Shown here: one piece after another, positions 55,944-64,000 of the stretch | Position numbering within the stretch: the stretch's first letter is position 1 | How the letters are laid out: every line of letters starts with the position of its first letter | Source of the DNA: Neolewinella marina | GTDB lineage: Bacteria > Bacteroidota > Bacteroidia > Chitinophagales > Saprospiraceae | DNA: 64,000 nucleotides | Reading direction: 5' to 3' | Assembly (NCBI RefSeq): GCF_002631205.1 | Contig: NZ_PDLO01000008.1 | Span: 1 to 64,000, forward strand | Notes under the pieces: generated by a model | The model's input: only the letters and a program-made list of their open reading frames with translations | The model's database searches: none | Told to the model about the DNA's origin: nothing | Made by a program: the position numbers and the translations under genes

Positions 55944-57930
55944 GAACGAGTTCTTTAATAGCATTTACGATAGCTTCTGCTCCGGGCAGTAACTGAATCT
56001 CCCCGGGAAGCGAGCAGGGGATGACCCCATCAAAGCCAAGGCGCTTTACGGCTACCTGATGGGTAGCGGCGGCGGAGACGGTCGCGATGGCTTCGGCTCC
56101 AAACCCGGCGAAGGAAGTCCCTTCCTCCACTACGACCAATTTGCGACTACTCTCCACACTGGTTATCAGTGCAGCAGGGTCATAGGGGTGGAGCAAAGTA
56201 GGGCAGATGATCTCGCCAAGAATCTCGTGTTCGTCAAAGGCCTGCTCGACCGCCCTTTCCGCCTCTTCCAGCATTCCTCCATAGCACAAAATGGTTACCT
56301 GGGGGGCTACCCCAGCGGGCCGCATTCGGTAAACCGGGAAATCACCCTGCGTCATTTCCCGCAAAAACCCAGCAGGAGTGCTACGATTAAGACTACGGGT
56401 ATACAGAATCTTGTTCTCAATGACCACCGTTGGGCTGTTCCCGTTTTGAAACAGTGCTTCATATATTGTTTTGGGAGAAATTCGGTGGTTCAGCGCCACT
56501 ACGTTGAGTCCCGGTATTCCGAGGAAAAAGCGCTCGAGTGACTGGCTATGCGTGGGGCCGTATCCCCGCCGTCCGCCCATGGGAGTACGTAGAATCAGCG
56601 GCACGTTTACCCGGCCGCCGTACATCGCGTGGAATTTGGCGGCATGCTGCAACAGTTGATCAAGCGTAAGTGTCATAAAGTCACCGAACATGATCTCGAC
56701 AATAGGCTGCATTCCCCCTACCGCCAGCCCGGTACCAATGCCCGTTATGGCCGCTTCACTGATGGGGGTATTTCTTACCCGCCCCGGAAAGAGGGTACTG
56801 AGATCACGGGTGACCTTGAAAGCTCCGCCGTAATTTTTTTCCGTAAATTCCGTACGGTCCTGGATGTCTTCTCCGATGAGGATGGTACGATCGTTGGTTT
56901 CGAACTGTTCTTTTAACGACTCATAAATGAGTTCATTGAAGCGGGCATCACTCCGCTCCGAGAGCGGCTTCCATGCTTCGGTCGCCACAGAGGGAATCCG
57001 GGGCCAAGCTGGGTGACAGCCTTCCTGAATGGGATCCTGCTCCGCCTCCGCTGCCGCCGCAGCAATTATCGCATCGGCTGCTGATACTAAATCACCGAAT
57101 TCGTCTGGATAGCTTTCAGCAAAGCGGTTTATCGGGTCGTTCTTCCGGTATTCCGCCACTTCCGCTTCCCTCCGGTTGTCATCGCTTTTGCTGTGGCTGT
57201 TCAGTCGGTAAGTTTCAATTTCGAGTACAACGGGGGAACCAGATCGGGCAGCCGCAACCGCCACTCGCGCGGTTTCGTCCAACACATCCAGGTCAAAGGT
57301 GGAACCACAAAAATATTGCAGGCCGAATCCTTCTACCCGCTGGCCAAGGGAACCGGAAAAAGTTTGCTTGAAGGATGTACTCTGCGCGTATCCATTGTTT
57401 TCCACCACGATAAGCAGGGGCAGCTGCCAGATGCCGGCCAGGTTCATCGTTTCGTAGAAAATTCCTTCTCCCAGTGTTCCGTCACCAACAAAGGCAACAC
57501 TGATATTCTTATTTCCCAAAACCTTGTCGGACAGTGCGACCCCCGCAGCGACCGGCACCATGCCTCCCTGGATACCATTAGACAGGTAGCGGTGGGCCGT
57601 CAGGTGCTGGCTGCCCCCCATGCCCTTGCTTACACCGGTAGAACGTCCCATTACTTCGGCGATTAACCCCTTTACGTCTCCGGTTCGGGCGATGAAATGG
57701 CCGTGGCCCCGGTGATTGGAAACTACGAAATCGTCCTCCTGCAAATAGGGAGCAATCATTACTGGGGAAAACTCCTGCCCTACGCAAGTATGAACGGTAC
57801 CATTCAGTTTGCCCTCGGCAAACAACTGTAGCAATTTTTCTTCGGTACGCCGGATGAGAATTGCTGTGCGGAGTCGATCAAAAAACTTGCTATACAGGCT
57901 ATTAACTGCCTTTGCAGAAACGTGGACCAT
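55933..57930 (-). CDS. Single-chain 2-oxoacid dehydrogenase E1 (alpha-beta fusion)
   Basis: This 665-residue enzyme joins both E1 chains. Alpha part (about 10-300): THTCVGQEFSPVMIAPYL, HRGHGHFIARTGD and the thiamine diphosphate motif GDG149-151 to ENN177-179 (FVGDGTLGEGIFYETMNLAG). Beta part (about 325-665): TILIGEDIQDRTEFTEKNYG, PISEAAITGIGTGLAVGGMQ with the TPP-activating Glu, GPTHSQSLERFF, and a C-terminal transketolase-like domain. It should decarboxylate a 2-oxoacid and acylate a lipoyl arm. Its only lipoyl partner here is the acyltransferase fusion. No E3 gene is present, and the substrate cannot be told. Confidence 0.93.
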   Translation of the reverse strand: MVHVSAKAVNSLYSKFFDRLRTAILIRRTEEKLLQLFAEGKLNGTVHTCVGQEFSPVMIAPYLQEDDFVVSNHRGHGHFIARTGDVKGLIAEVMGRSTGVSKGMGGSQHLTAHRYLSNGIQGGMVPVAAGVALSDKVLGNKNISVAFVGDGTLGEGIFYETMNLAGIWQLPLLIVVENNGYAQSTSFKQTFSGSLGQRVEGFGLQYFCGSTFDLDVLDETARVAVAAARSGSPVVLEIETYRLNSHSKSDDNRREAEVAEYRKNDPINRFAESYPDEFGDLVSAADAIIAAAAAEAEQDPIQEGCHPAWPRIPSVATEAWKPLSERSDARFNELIYESLKEQFETNDRTILIGEDIQDRTEFTEKNYGGAFKVTRDLSTLFPGRVRNTPISEAAITGIGTGLAVGGMQPIVEIMFGDFMTLTLDQLLQHAAKFHAMYGGRVNVPLILRTPMGGRRGYGPTHSQSLERFFLGIPGLNVVALNHRISPKTIYEALFQNGNSPTVVIENKILYTRSLNRSTPAGFLREMTQGDFPVYRMRPAGVAPQVTILCYGGMLEEAERAVEQAFDEHEILGEIICPTLLHPYDPAALITSVESSRKLVVVEEGTSFAGFGAEAIATVSAAATHQVAVKRLGFDGVIPCSLPGEIQLLPGAEAIVNAIKELVHGR

Positions 57931-57980
57931 GTAGTCTTATTTTGGCTTAGAGGTTAGGGATTCGGAAGCGGGAGCGTTGA

Positions 57981-59159
57981 TCAGTCCACCTGGTTCATCA
58001 ACTCCTGGTAGCGGTGGAGTAGGCAACGATGGATGACCTCGCGATCGTACCGCTGCTGCACCTGCTGTCTCAAAGTGTCAGCCATTCGAGACATTTCTGC
58101 GTGGTGCTGCAATGCATATTCCATTCGGTCTAGAAGGGCAACGGCGTCACCAGCGGGGAATGTCAGGCCGGTTTTCTCGTGGGTTACAATGTCTACGTTC
58201 CCAGCAATTTGCGAGCAAATAATAGGACAATTCATGGCACCTGCCTGCAGGAGCACGTTAGGGAATCCCTCCCGATGGGAAGGGTGAATTAACAAATCGG
58301 CCAGCCGGAGATAGACAGCCACCTCATCGGTCCAGGGAACGTGGGTAATGGCTGGATGTTCCTTCAGTCTTCTTACGGCGTCCCCCGGCAGAATTTCTTC
58401 GGCTCTTTCCTCCTCTAGCGGACCTAGCAATAACAGTCTGACGTCAGGGAGTGCCTTGTGAAGTTGTTCAAAAGCTTCCAATAGTTCCAAAATACCTTTG
58501 TCACGCACTAGCCGGCCGATTACTATCAGGTAACGGCAGTCAGGACGGTAGCCAATATCCTTCTTTATTTTACGATCTATTGTAGCGGAAATGGCATCCG
58601 AGGAGAACTGTTGTAAATCTATCCCGTTGGTCGACCCATGACTGATGATATCCAACTTACTCGCTGGACAAAGGCCCTGGTCCACAATTTCCTTGTAGAG
58701 GCCTTGGCTGTTCGGCCATACATGCGCAGCCGCCCAGTAAGTAATTTTTTCCATCATGATCAGTAAACGGCGCTTCTTCCCCCCCGCCGTCATGTAAGGT
58801 AGCCCTGCTACGGTATGAACCCTAACTTTGATGCCCGTCAGGCGAGCAGCCACCATCCCTAATAACCCTGCCTTCGGTGTATGCGTATGCACAATGTCAG
58901 GGGTATACCTACGCATAAACTGGACCAGCTGCCACAAGCAACGCAAGTCTTGGACTGGGGTAATAGCCCGGGTGAAAGGGATAACCGAATGGTGACAACC
59001 TTCGTAATCTTCAACTGCCTTGACTTCTGGGCCGTCGGCACTACATAGCATTACATCCATTCCATGTTGCGTCATAAACCGGGGTTGCCCAGTGATGAGC
59101 AGCCGTAAAGAAATCGGGACGGTAGTAATCCGTAGTAAACGTATTGGGGCGGTCTCCAT
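57981..59159 (-). CDS. Family 4 glycosyltransferase (PglA-like context)
   Basis: This 392-residue GT-B protein has IVHTHTPKAGLLGMVAARLT, HTVAGLPYMTAGGKKRRLL, the donor region YLIVIGRLVRDKGILELLEA, and the LIHPSHREGFPNVLLQAGAM block with the conserved Glu. The nearby PglC/PglD/LegC-type genes suggest it adds the second sugar onto the lipid-linked amino sugar, as PglA does, but the donor is not proven. It lies 50 bp upstream of the E1 gene. Confidence 0.9.
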   Translation of the reverse strand: METAPIRLLRITTVPISLRLLITGQPRFMTQHGMDVMLCSADGPEVKAVEDYEGCHHSVIPFTRAITPVQDLRCLWQLVQFMRRYTPDIVHTHTPKAGLLGMVAARLTGIKVRVHTVAGLPYMTAGGKKRRLLIMMEKITYWAAAHVWPNSQGLYKEIVDQGLCPASKLDIISHGSTNGIDLQQFSSDAISATIDRKIKKDIGYRPDCRYLIVIGRLVRDKGILELLEAFEQLHKALPDVRLLLLGPLEEERAEEILPGDAVRRLKEHPAITHVPWTDEVAVYLRLADLLIHPSHREGFPNVLLQAGAMNCPIICSQIAGNVDIVTHEKTGLTFPAGDAVALLDRMEYALQHHAEMSRMADTLRQQVQQRYDREVIHRCLLHRYQELMNQVD

Positions 59160-59163
59160 CCGG

Positions 59164-60132
59164 TCAAACTGTTTTACTCAGATCCTGCATAGTAACACTC
59201 TGCATCCCAAAGTCCTTCCGTAATTGGCTGAAATGCGTCAAAATTTCGTTTAACCCGGCCATATTTCGTTGGGGATTAGTCGCTAGGTTATGGGGGTGCC
59301 ACCAAAGGTGGTATGTTTTTCCGGCTTCTGCCGCCGCAGTCATTTCTGACCGGATTCGCCGGAGTTTTAATTTTTGTCCTCCGTAGGCATCTAGTTTAGG
59401 CACGAAAGGCCGAAAGAATCGGGAAGCGGGCACATTTTTCAATCGTGACTCATCAGTGTATAATGTGCTGCCAGTATGACTACTTAGAGGAATATAATGG
59501 TCCAATAAGCGTGCCATTTTTTTGGGCATGCTGGTATCTTCTCCGTTTGCCGCTCGCCAAAACCAGGCGGGGGGGTTACCTCGGTAGCTGGTAAACCCAG
59601 CTTTCTCAACAATCGGCATGAAGTTGCTTTGGTTACGTGGGTAGACCAGTGATGTGAGGTTTACACCAAAATTCGCTTTGGCCAAATGTTGGGCTGCTTG
59701 TAAATCCTGGGCAAAAGCTTCCGCTGAAGCTCCCCTTTCCAGACAGTAAAAATGTGAAAAAGTGTGGCTCCCGATTTCCTGGTAGGGAGTATCGATAATG
59801 TTTTGGATAAGAGTTGGAGCAAAATGGTAAGGGTCTTCTCGCTCATTTCTCCCAACAGAACCCAGCAGGGCGTAGGGATTCAGCTTTCCGTTAATGTAAC
59901 TGGGTCGGACCTCTGGGGCGGAGGCCGAAAGCTCCTCTCGGCTGCGAGCAAACAACATGCCTACGGTAGCCCAAGTGGCCGCTACGCCGTGGTTGGCAAA
60001 GAGCTTCAAGGTTATAGGAACTAATTCACGGGTACTTTTAAAATACATTCTGCCCGTAGCGTCAAGCTTCATGTGGTCGAAGACACCCCAGTGGAGTTCG
60101 AAATCCAATGATATTATTAATCGGGACATCAT
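59164..60132 (-). CDS. Polysaccharide deacetylase (NodB-homology) family
   Basis: The ATG at 60132 (or the next codon) is preferred to an upstream TTG, giving about 322 residues. The NodB-like core shows RLIISLDFELHWG, the metal pair in IGSHTFSHFYC and a YPRNQSNFMPIV strand. The HLWWHPHNL block closes the barrel. It should remove N- or O-acetyl groups from a glycan, or act as a distant relative with another substrate. It is sandwiched between polymerase and glycosyltransferase genes. Confidence 0.85.
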   Translation of the reverse strand: MMSRLIISLDFELHWGVFDHMKLDATGRMYFKSTRELVPITLKLFANHGVAATWATVGMLFARSREELSASAPEVRPSYINGKLNPYALLGSVGRNEREDPYHFAPTLIQNIIDTPYQEIGSHTFSHFYCLERGASAEAFAQDLQAAQHLAKANFGVNLTSLVYPRNQSNFMPIVEKAGFTSYRGNPPAWFWRAANGEDTSMPKKMARLLDHYIPLSSHTGSTLYTDESRLKNVPASRFFRPFVPKLDAYGGQKLKLRRIRSEMTAAAEAGKTYHLWWHPHNLATNPQRNMAGLNEILTHFSQLRKDFGMQSVTMQDLSKTV

Positions 60133-60139
60133 ACTAAAT

Positions 60140-61300
60140 CTATTCTCCAATTACCAACTTCTTTTCTTTCTGATATGCGTAATCAGCATAGGCAAGAAAC
60201 ACGAAAAGGAAGAGATACATAACCTGTGATTTCTGTCGGATTGCTATACCCGTGTTAGCGGAGATTTGTGCTAGAGCAATTGACACCCCAAGAAATGCGA
60301 TGAATGAAACTTTTACAATCCACGGTGAACGGGGAAAGTATCTAAAAAATGTAGGCGATAAACATTTCAAAAAAAATATAAGATAAAATAAATTCTCAAC
60401 AGACACAATCAATCCCATTGCATTGGGAGAATCAATAAACAGAGGCCGAAAAAGAAATGTAAAAATCTTCATCGGTTGACTGTAGTTTTCCAAATCAACC
60501 CCGGATGTTGCATTACTTAAATCGTTAGTGCGGTGACTCTGCCAACTTGCAATCTCCTGACTGTCCGCCTCCTCAAGCCCTGCATAATCTAAGAATGTAC
60601 TTAACACCGGGGATATGGCCGCTAGCGAAACGGCAACAATAATTAACTTCTGCCAGCCCTTAATCCCTTTTGAGGAAAAGATAGAGGCAACCACTGAACT
60701 CGCCAATATTACCAACAATACATGTGAGCGGACATGAAAAACAATCAACCCTCCCAGTAAAAGGACAACAACCCTTCTACCAATATTATTAAGCGCGTAA
60801 AAAAGCATCCCCATCCCCATTAAGACAACTGAACCTTTCCCAAGGGAAACACTCCAAAAGTGCATGTTAGGTAAAAACAACAGCAACATGATAAAATCTA
60901 TGCCAAAAAGCCGATGACGATGAACAATGCCTTCGGTTACAAAAAGATAAAAGTAGAAAATACCAATAAATCCAAAAAGGGAAAACAATAGCATTACCCC
61001 TTCATAAGAAAACCCCAAGTACTGTACTAATGGAAAGGAGAGGAAGTTTATAAAATACGTGCTTACACCATAATAATTACCCCAATCTTCTCCGTACCGC
61101 ATGGTCGAAGCTGTATTATAGTAGGCAAAAGAATCCGACGCATTATTGGCAGTGTAAAGATAATATACCGTGAACATCAATAAATGAAAAGCGAAAGCCC
61201 CGTACAGCACACCTTTTGAATGCCGCAGTTGTTCACTATACGCGGTTACCAAAACCGCTACGACCCCAATGGAGAACAATAATACAAGGAAAGTGTCCAT
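60140..61300 (-). CDS. EpsG-like polymerase membrane protein
   Basis: The ATG at 61300 (386 residues) is chosen, 4 bp past the GNAT stop. It has about ten transmembrane helices, with NNASDSFAYYNTASTMRYGE in the first periplasmic loop and a FLPNMHFWSVSLGKGSVVLM motif typical of EpsG/Wzy-like exopolysaccharide polymerases. The gene is markedly AT-rich compared with its neighbours. It is the second polymerase-type protein in the locus. Confidence 0.75.
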   Translation of the reverse strand: MDTFLVLLFSIGVVAVLVTAYSEQLRHSKGVLYGAFAFHLLMFTVYYLYTANNASDSFAYYNTASTMRYGEDWGNYYGVSTYFINFLSFPLVQYLGFSYEGVMLLFSLFGFIGIFYFYLFVTEGIVHRHRLFGIDFIMLLLFLPNMHFWSVSLGKGSVVLMGMGMLFYALNNIGRRVVVLLLGGLIVFHVRSHVLLVILASSVVASIFSSKGIKGWQKLIIVAVSLAAISPVLSTFLDYAGLEEADSQEIASWQSHRTNDLSNATSGVDLENYSQPMKIFTFLFRPLFIDSPNAMGLIVSVENLFYLIFFLKCLSPTFFRYFPRSPWIVKVSFIAFLGVSIALAQISANTGIAIRQKSQVMYLFLFVFLAYADYAYQKEKKLVIGE

Positions 61301-61304
61301 ATCG

Positions 61305-62237
61305 TCAGAAAAGCTCCATATCACCCAGCGTGTATTCCCATTTGGTGGGGGCGGGGGGGGTGTCAAAATTAAGGGGACGATAGGTTAATTCCGGACCTAA
61401 TAATCCAGTGAACCACCACCATCGGCTCAGTGGGCTTCCCGGTGCAATCGTGACGATATCGGCAGATAATTGTCGAATCACTCCCCTCAAAGCTTCGCGA
61501 GCGGCTGCTAGTCCACCGGCTAAAATTTCATGATGTACAATCCGACACTCTAACCCAAGCGCCGATTGTTTTGGATGGATCACGATTAAGTATCGACCGC
61601 TCTCACCGTAGGTGAGATAATCCGCCACGGGACAGTCGCAATACCTCCATTGCAGGTAGTCTGGGCGATGGGCAGTATACCATCCCTCCTTCCCGTGGTT
61701 GTAGTCCGACTGCGTCCACTGGCCCCAGTCAAAGGCTGATGTGCGGGGCGGTGCAAGGCTTTCCCGGCCTAGTCCAAGTTTGTGCCGAACAAGATCTAAA
61801 GGACGCTGAATTTTTACCGTCACGGGCAGCCTGCCCAGTTCTTTCCACCCCATTTTTAGGTAGCCCGGTTTGCTTTGGGCATTGGGGGTGTTGAAGATGA
61901 AATCATCTCCGGCCTTTCGCCGGCGATCAATCATCTCCAGGGTGAGCCGTTTAAAAATGCCTTTCCCCTGGTGGGCGGGATGGGTTGCCGTATCTACGGC
62001 GCGCAGGGCGGTAAATTCGCGGGAACCATCCGTCCATCGCCACTGCATAAATGCCCGGACGCCTACCAGTTCGCCGCCTTCCTCCGCCAGGAGGACATGG
62101 CTTGGTCCGAAGGGGTTGCGTTCGTGCTTCCACCGCCAATATGTACTTGACTTCTCGGTGGAAACATCTCCCAGGCTCAATTTAAGCAGGTTAACAATTG
62201 CATCTACATCCTCCGATTCAGCTTCACGAATGGTCAT
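61305..62237 (-). CDS. GNAT family acyltransferase
   Basis: This 310-residue protein has an N-terminal GNAT domain (TIREAESEDVDAIVNLLKLS, VDTATHPAHQGKGIFKRLTL with the acetyl-CoA loop QGKG) and a second, diverged half with YLQWRYCDCPVADYLTY. Such two-part GNATs appear in polysaccharide clusters. It is far larger than PseH (usually under 200 residues) and lies outside the pse operon, but it is the only GNAT in the locus. It overlaps the downstream-facing glycosyltransferase gene by 4 bp. Confidence 0.82.
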   Translation of the reverse strand: MTIREAESEDVDAIVNLLKLSLGDVSTEKSSTYWRWKHERNPFGPSHVLLAEEGGELVGVRAFMQWRWTDGSREFTALRAVDTATHPAHQGKGIFKRLTLEMIDRRRKAGDDFIFNTPNAQSKPGYLKMGWKELGRLPVTVKIQRPLDLVRHKLGLGRESLAPPRTSAFDWGQWTQSDYNHGKEGWYTAHRPDYLQWRYCDCPVADYLTYGESGRYLIVIHPKQSALGLECRIVHHEILAGGLAAAREALRGVIRQLSADIVTIAPGSPLSRWWWFTGLLGPELTYRPLNFDTPPAPTKWEYTLGDMELF

Positions 62238-63361
62238 ACGCGTCCGTGTTTATGGGTGTCAATAACTTCGCGGTAGACAGCTTCCAGCTCATTCGCCATG
62301 GTCTGTATGCTAAAATCGGTCATTACCCTTTTCCTGGCCGCCTCACCCTGTCGCCAGCGCAGCGCGGGATTACGCACCAACTTAAGTAGGGGTTGTTTAA
62401 GGCCTTCCCATGCATCCACAGATGTAAGGTGCCCCTCCCTTCCGTCGGTAACCGCTTCGGGTATCCCCCCCGCGGCAGTAGCTACAATCGGCAGGCCCAT
62501 ACTCATCGCTTCCAGCATGGCGATGGGAAGGCCTTCGAATTCCGAGGTCATCAGATACACATCCATCGCACTCATCCAGGGCCGCACTTCCTCCAGGCGA
62601 CCGGGGAAGGTGATGCTGTTTTCCAGCCCGTATTCCCGCGCCAGACCCTTCACCTGGCTCTCTGTGGGTCCATCCCCGATTACGACGAAGTGAGCTGTCG
62701 GAATTTCCGCCTTCACCTGTCGGGCAAGTTCCATCCATAGGTTGAGTCGTTTCTGAACCCGGAACACGCATACCGTACCGACAATGGGTACGTCGGCCGG
62801 CAGCCCCAACCGTAGCCGGCTTTGCCCGCGATCACAATGATCCGGATTAAATCTTTCGGTGTTGACTCCATTGATCAACACTCGAACCCGCTCTTTCGGA
62901 CCATCCCAATGGTGCAGCAAGCTCTGACGAACATCATCGGATACGGCCAGCACTTTAGCATTAAGGCCCATGGTAGCCAGATTAGCTAGGCGCGTAGCCT
63001 GATGGTAACGCTCCTGTTTGTTGTGCTCCGTATAAACTACCGGAACGTTAGCGTAGCGTCCGACCAGGCGCCCCACGACAGCGGACAGGGGCAGGTGGCA
63101 ATGAATCAGGTCAAACCCCTCCCTGCGGACGAATGCGGCAAGGGCCGGGGTTTTGGCCAGGATGGCTGGAGCGGAATTCGCTTCAAAGCACTTCACCGGG
63201 GCTCCCTGTTTACGAAGCTCCTCTCCCAGTTGCCCCTTGTAACTTACGAAGTAAGCAAAATGGAAGACAAAGTTTTTACGGTCGTGCACACGTAGCGTTT
63301 CGCTCAGCAAGGTTTCAGCGCCGCCTCTACCTAGAGATTTTATTAGGTGTAAAACTTTCAT
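62234..63361 (-). CDS. Family 4 glycosyltransferase
   Basis: This 375-residue GT-B protein starts MKVLHLIKSLGRGGAETLLS, has LIHCHLPLSAVVGRLVGRYA, VRVLINGVNTERFNPDHCDR, PIVGTVCVFRVQKRLNLWME and the donor site TSEFEGLPIAMLEAMSMGLP. It is a typical retaining glycosyltransferase with an intact EGLPIAMLE motif. The sugar donor is unknown. It overlaps the GNAT gene by 4 bp. Confidence 0.93.
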   Translation of the reverse strand: MKVLHLIKSLGRGGAETLLSETLRVHDRKNFVFHFAYFVSYKGQLGEELRKQGAPVKCFEANSAPAILAKTPALAAFVRREGFDLIHCHLPLSAVVGRLVGRYANVPVVYTEHNKQERYHQATRLANLATMGLNAKVLAVSDDVRQSLLHHWDGPKERVRVLINGVNTERFNPDHCDRGQSRLRLGLPADVPIVGTVCVFRVQKRLNLWMELARQVKAEIPTAHFVVIGDGPTESQVKGLAREYGLENSITFPGRLEEVRPWMSAMDVYLMTSEFEGLPIAMLEAMSMGLPIVATAAGGIPEAVTDGREGHLTSVDAWEGLKQPLLKLVRNPALRWRQGEAARKRVMTDFSIQTMANELEAVYREVIDTHKHGRV

Positions 63362-63458
63362 TCTAAACTATAGTAATAATGTCAATGAACAGTACATCAT
63401 AAATAAGACGGGGGGTGAAGATGAGCGTTCAGCCCATTTGTATTATACCTCCATATTT

Positions 63459-64000
63459 TTATTCCATGTCTTGCTGAATTAGCCTAAAGTACTGCTCACC
63501 CACTTCTTGCGAAGAGAAGCTGCGTACACTATCTGAAGCCTTGCTTGCCCACTTGGATAGTAAAGAGGGGTTTGCTTCGATTTCATCTAATACACTTATT
63601 AACTCCTTTTTATTGCGATTAGGAACAAGCCTTCCGTTCACATTATCAACAACCATATCGGCCGGCCCGAAGTCACAATCAGTCGCTACAACAGGAACAC
63701 CTAATGCAAGAGCTTCCAATATTACCAAACAAAAACTTTCTTCTATCGAAGTGTTAACAAGGAACGATGCTCGACTCAGCAAGGGAAAGGGATTTGCTAC
63801 TTTCCCAGTAAATATTACATAGTTTGTAAGCCTTAATTCGTGCACTAACTCTTCAAGTTGTTTTTCAAGCACTCCATGACCAACAATTAGGAGCTTATGC
63901 GATTGCCGAATCTTGCTTTCTTTGAATGCTTCTAAAAGTAGGGGGAAGTTTTTTGCCAAGCATAATCGTCCAATTGCAATTATGTATTGGCCCTGTTGAG
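63459..64000 (-). CDS. Family 4 glycosyltransferase, 5' end outside the window
   Basis: Only the C-terminal part is seen. The frame is open to the edge and reads GQYIIAIGRLCLAKNFPLLL, the usual donor-domain entry, so the gene continues past 64000. The Glu block is TSIEESFCLVILEALALGVP, and CDFGPADMVVDNVNGRLVPN follows. It is AT-rich and separated by 97 bp from the next gene. Confidence 0.92.
   Translation of the reverse strand, partial: QQGQYIIAIGRLCLAKNFPLLLEAFKESKIRQSHKLLIVGHGVLEKQLEELVHELRLTNYVIFTGKVANPFPLLSRASFLVNTSIEESFCLVILEALALGVPVVATDCDFGPADMVVDNVNGRLVPNRNKKELISVLDEIEANPSLLSKWASKASDSVRSFSSQEVGEQYFRLIQQDME

Noticed and set aside
54834-57930. Ordinary pyruvate dehydrogenase operon
   Set aside because: There is no E2 catalytic domain and no E3, and the genes sit within nucleotide-sugar and glycosyltransferase genes.

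Overview
The window looks like a GC-rich member of the Bacteroidota, most likely a Lewinella/Saprospiria-type marine bacterium (inference). Evidence: a SusC/SusD pair, a type IX secretion lipoprotein of the PorW/SprE family, a protein with a gliding-motility (CHU_C) C-terminal sorting domain, and promoters of the Bacteroidota type (TTTG, about 19 nt, TAnnTTTG), often placed so close to the start codon that the mRNA would be nearly leaderless.

Layout. 1-1100: tail of an upstream gene, then a gene-free stretch with a 387-bp-period duplication. 1124-9920: SusD/SusC operon and a divergent 14-repeat FG-GAP/UnbV lipoprotein. 9925-17252: housekeeping and poorly known genes (pirin, NdpA-like, DUF697, beta-barrel, YraN, DUF58, NlpC/P60, DUF4174, two unknowns). 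17390-25716: a light-sensing and heme block: a degenerate phytochrome-like kinase plus response regulator, a canonical bacteriophytochrome plus response regulator plus heme oxygenase, a small Spx/ArsC-like protein, HemF, and an RlmK-like methyltransferase. 25707-31842: PorW, an M23 peptidase, an intergenic repeat cluster and an AspT/YidE-type transporter.

31839-64000 is one long surface-polysaccharide locus, almost all on the minus strand: seven glycosyltransferases, a flippase, two polymerase/ligase-type membrane proteins, a phosphoglycosyl transferase, a deacetylase, and genes for three amino-sugar routes. These are a WecE-type transaminase with a hexapeptide acyltransferase (Fuc4NAc-like), a pseudaminic acid operon (PseB, C, F, G, I, with no recognisable PseH but with an SDR, a phosphoesterase and an ATP-grasp enzyme inserted), and a bacillosamine-like set (dehydratase, LegC aminotransferase, PglD, PglC-like transferase).

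The most unusual system is at 54194-57930. A single-chain 2-oxoacid dehydrogenase E1 (alpha-beta fusion) is translationally overlapped with a protein made of a lipoyl domain, an E3-binding domain and, where the E2 catalytic domain should be, a PglD-type sugar N-acyltransferase. This suggests an acyl group passed from a 2-oxoacid through a swinging lipoyl arm directly to an amino sugar, bypassing acyl-CoA. A second, ordinary PglD lies immediately downstream.
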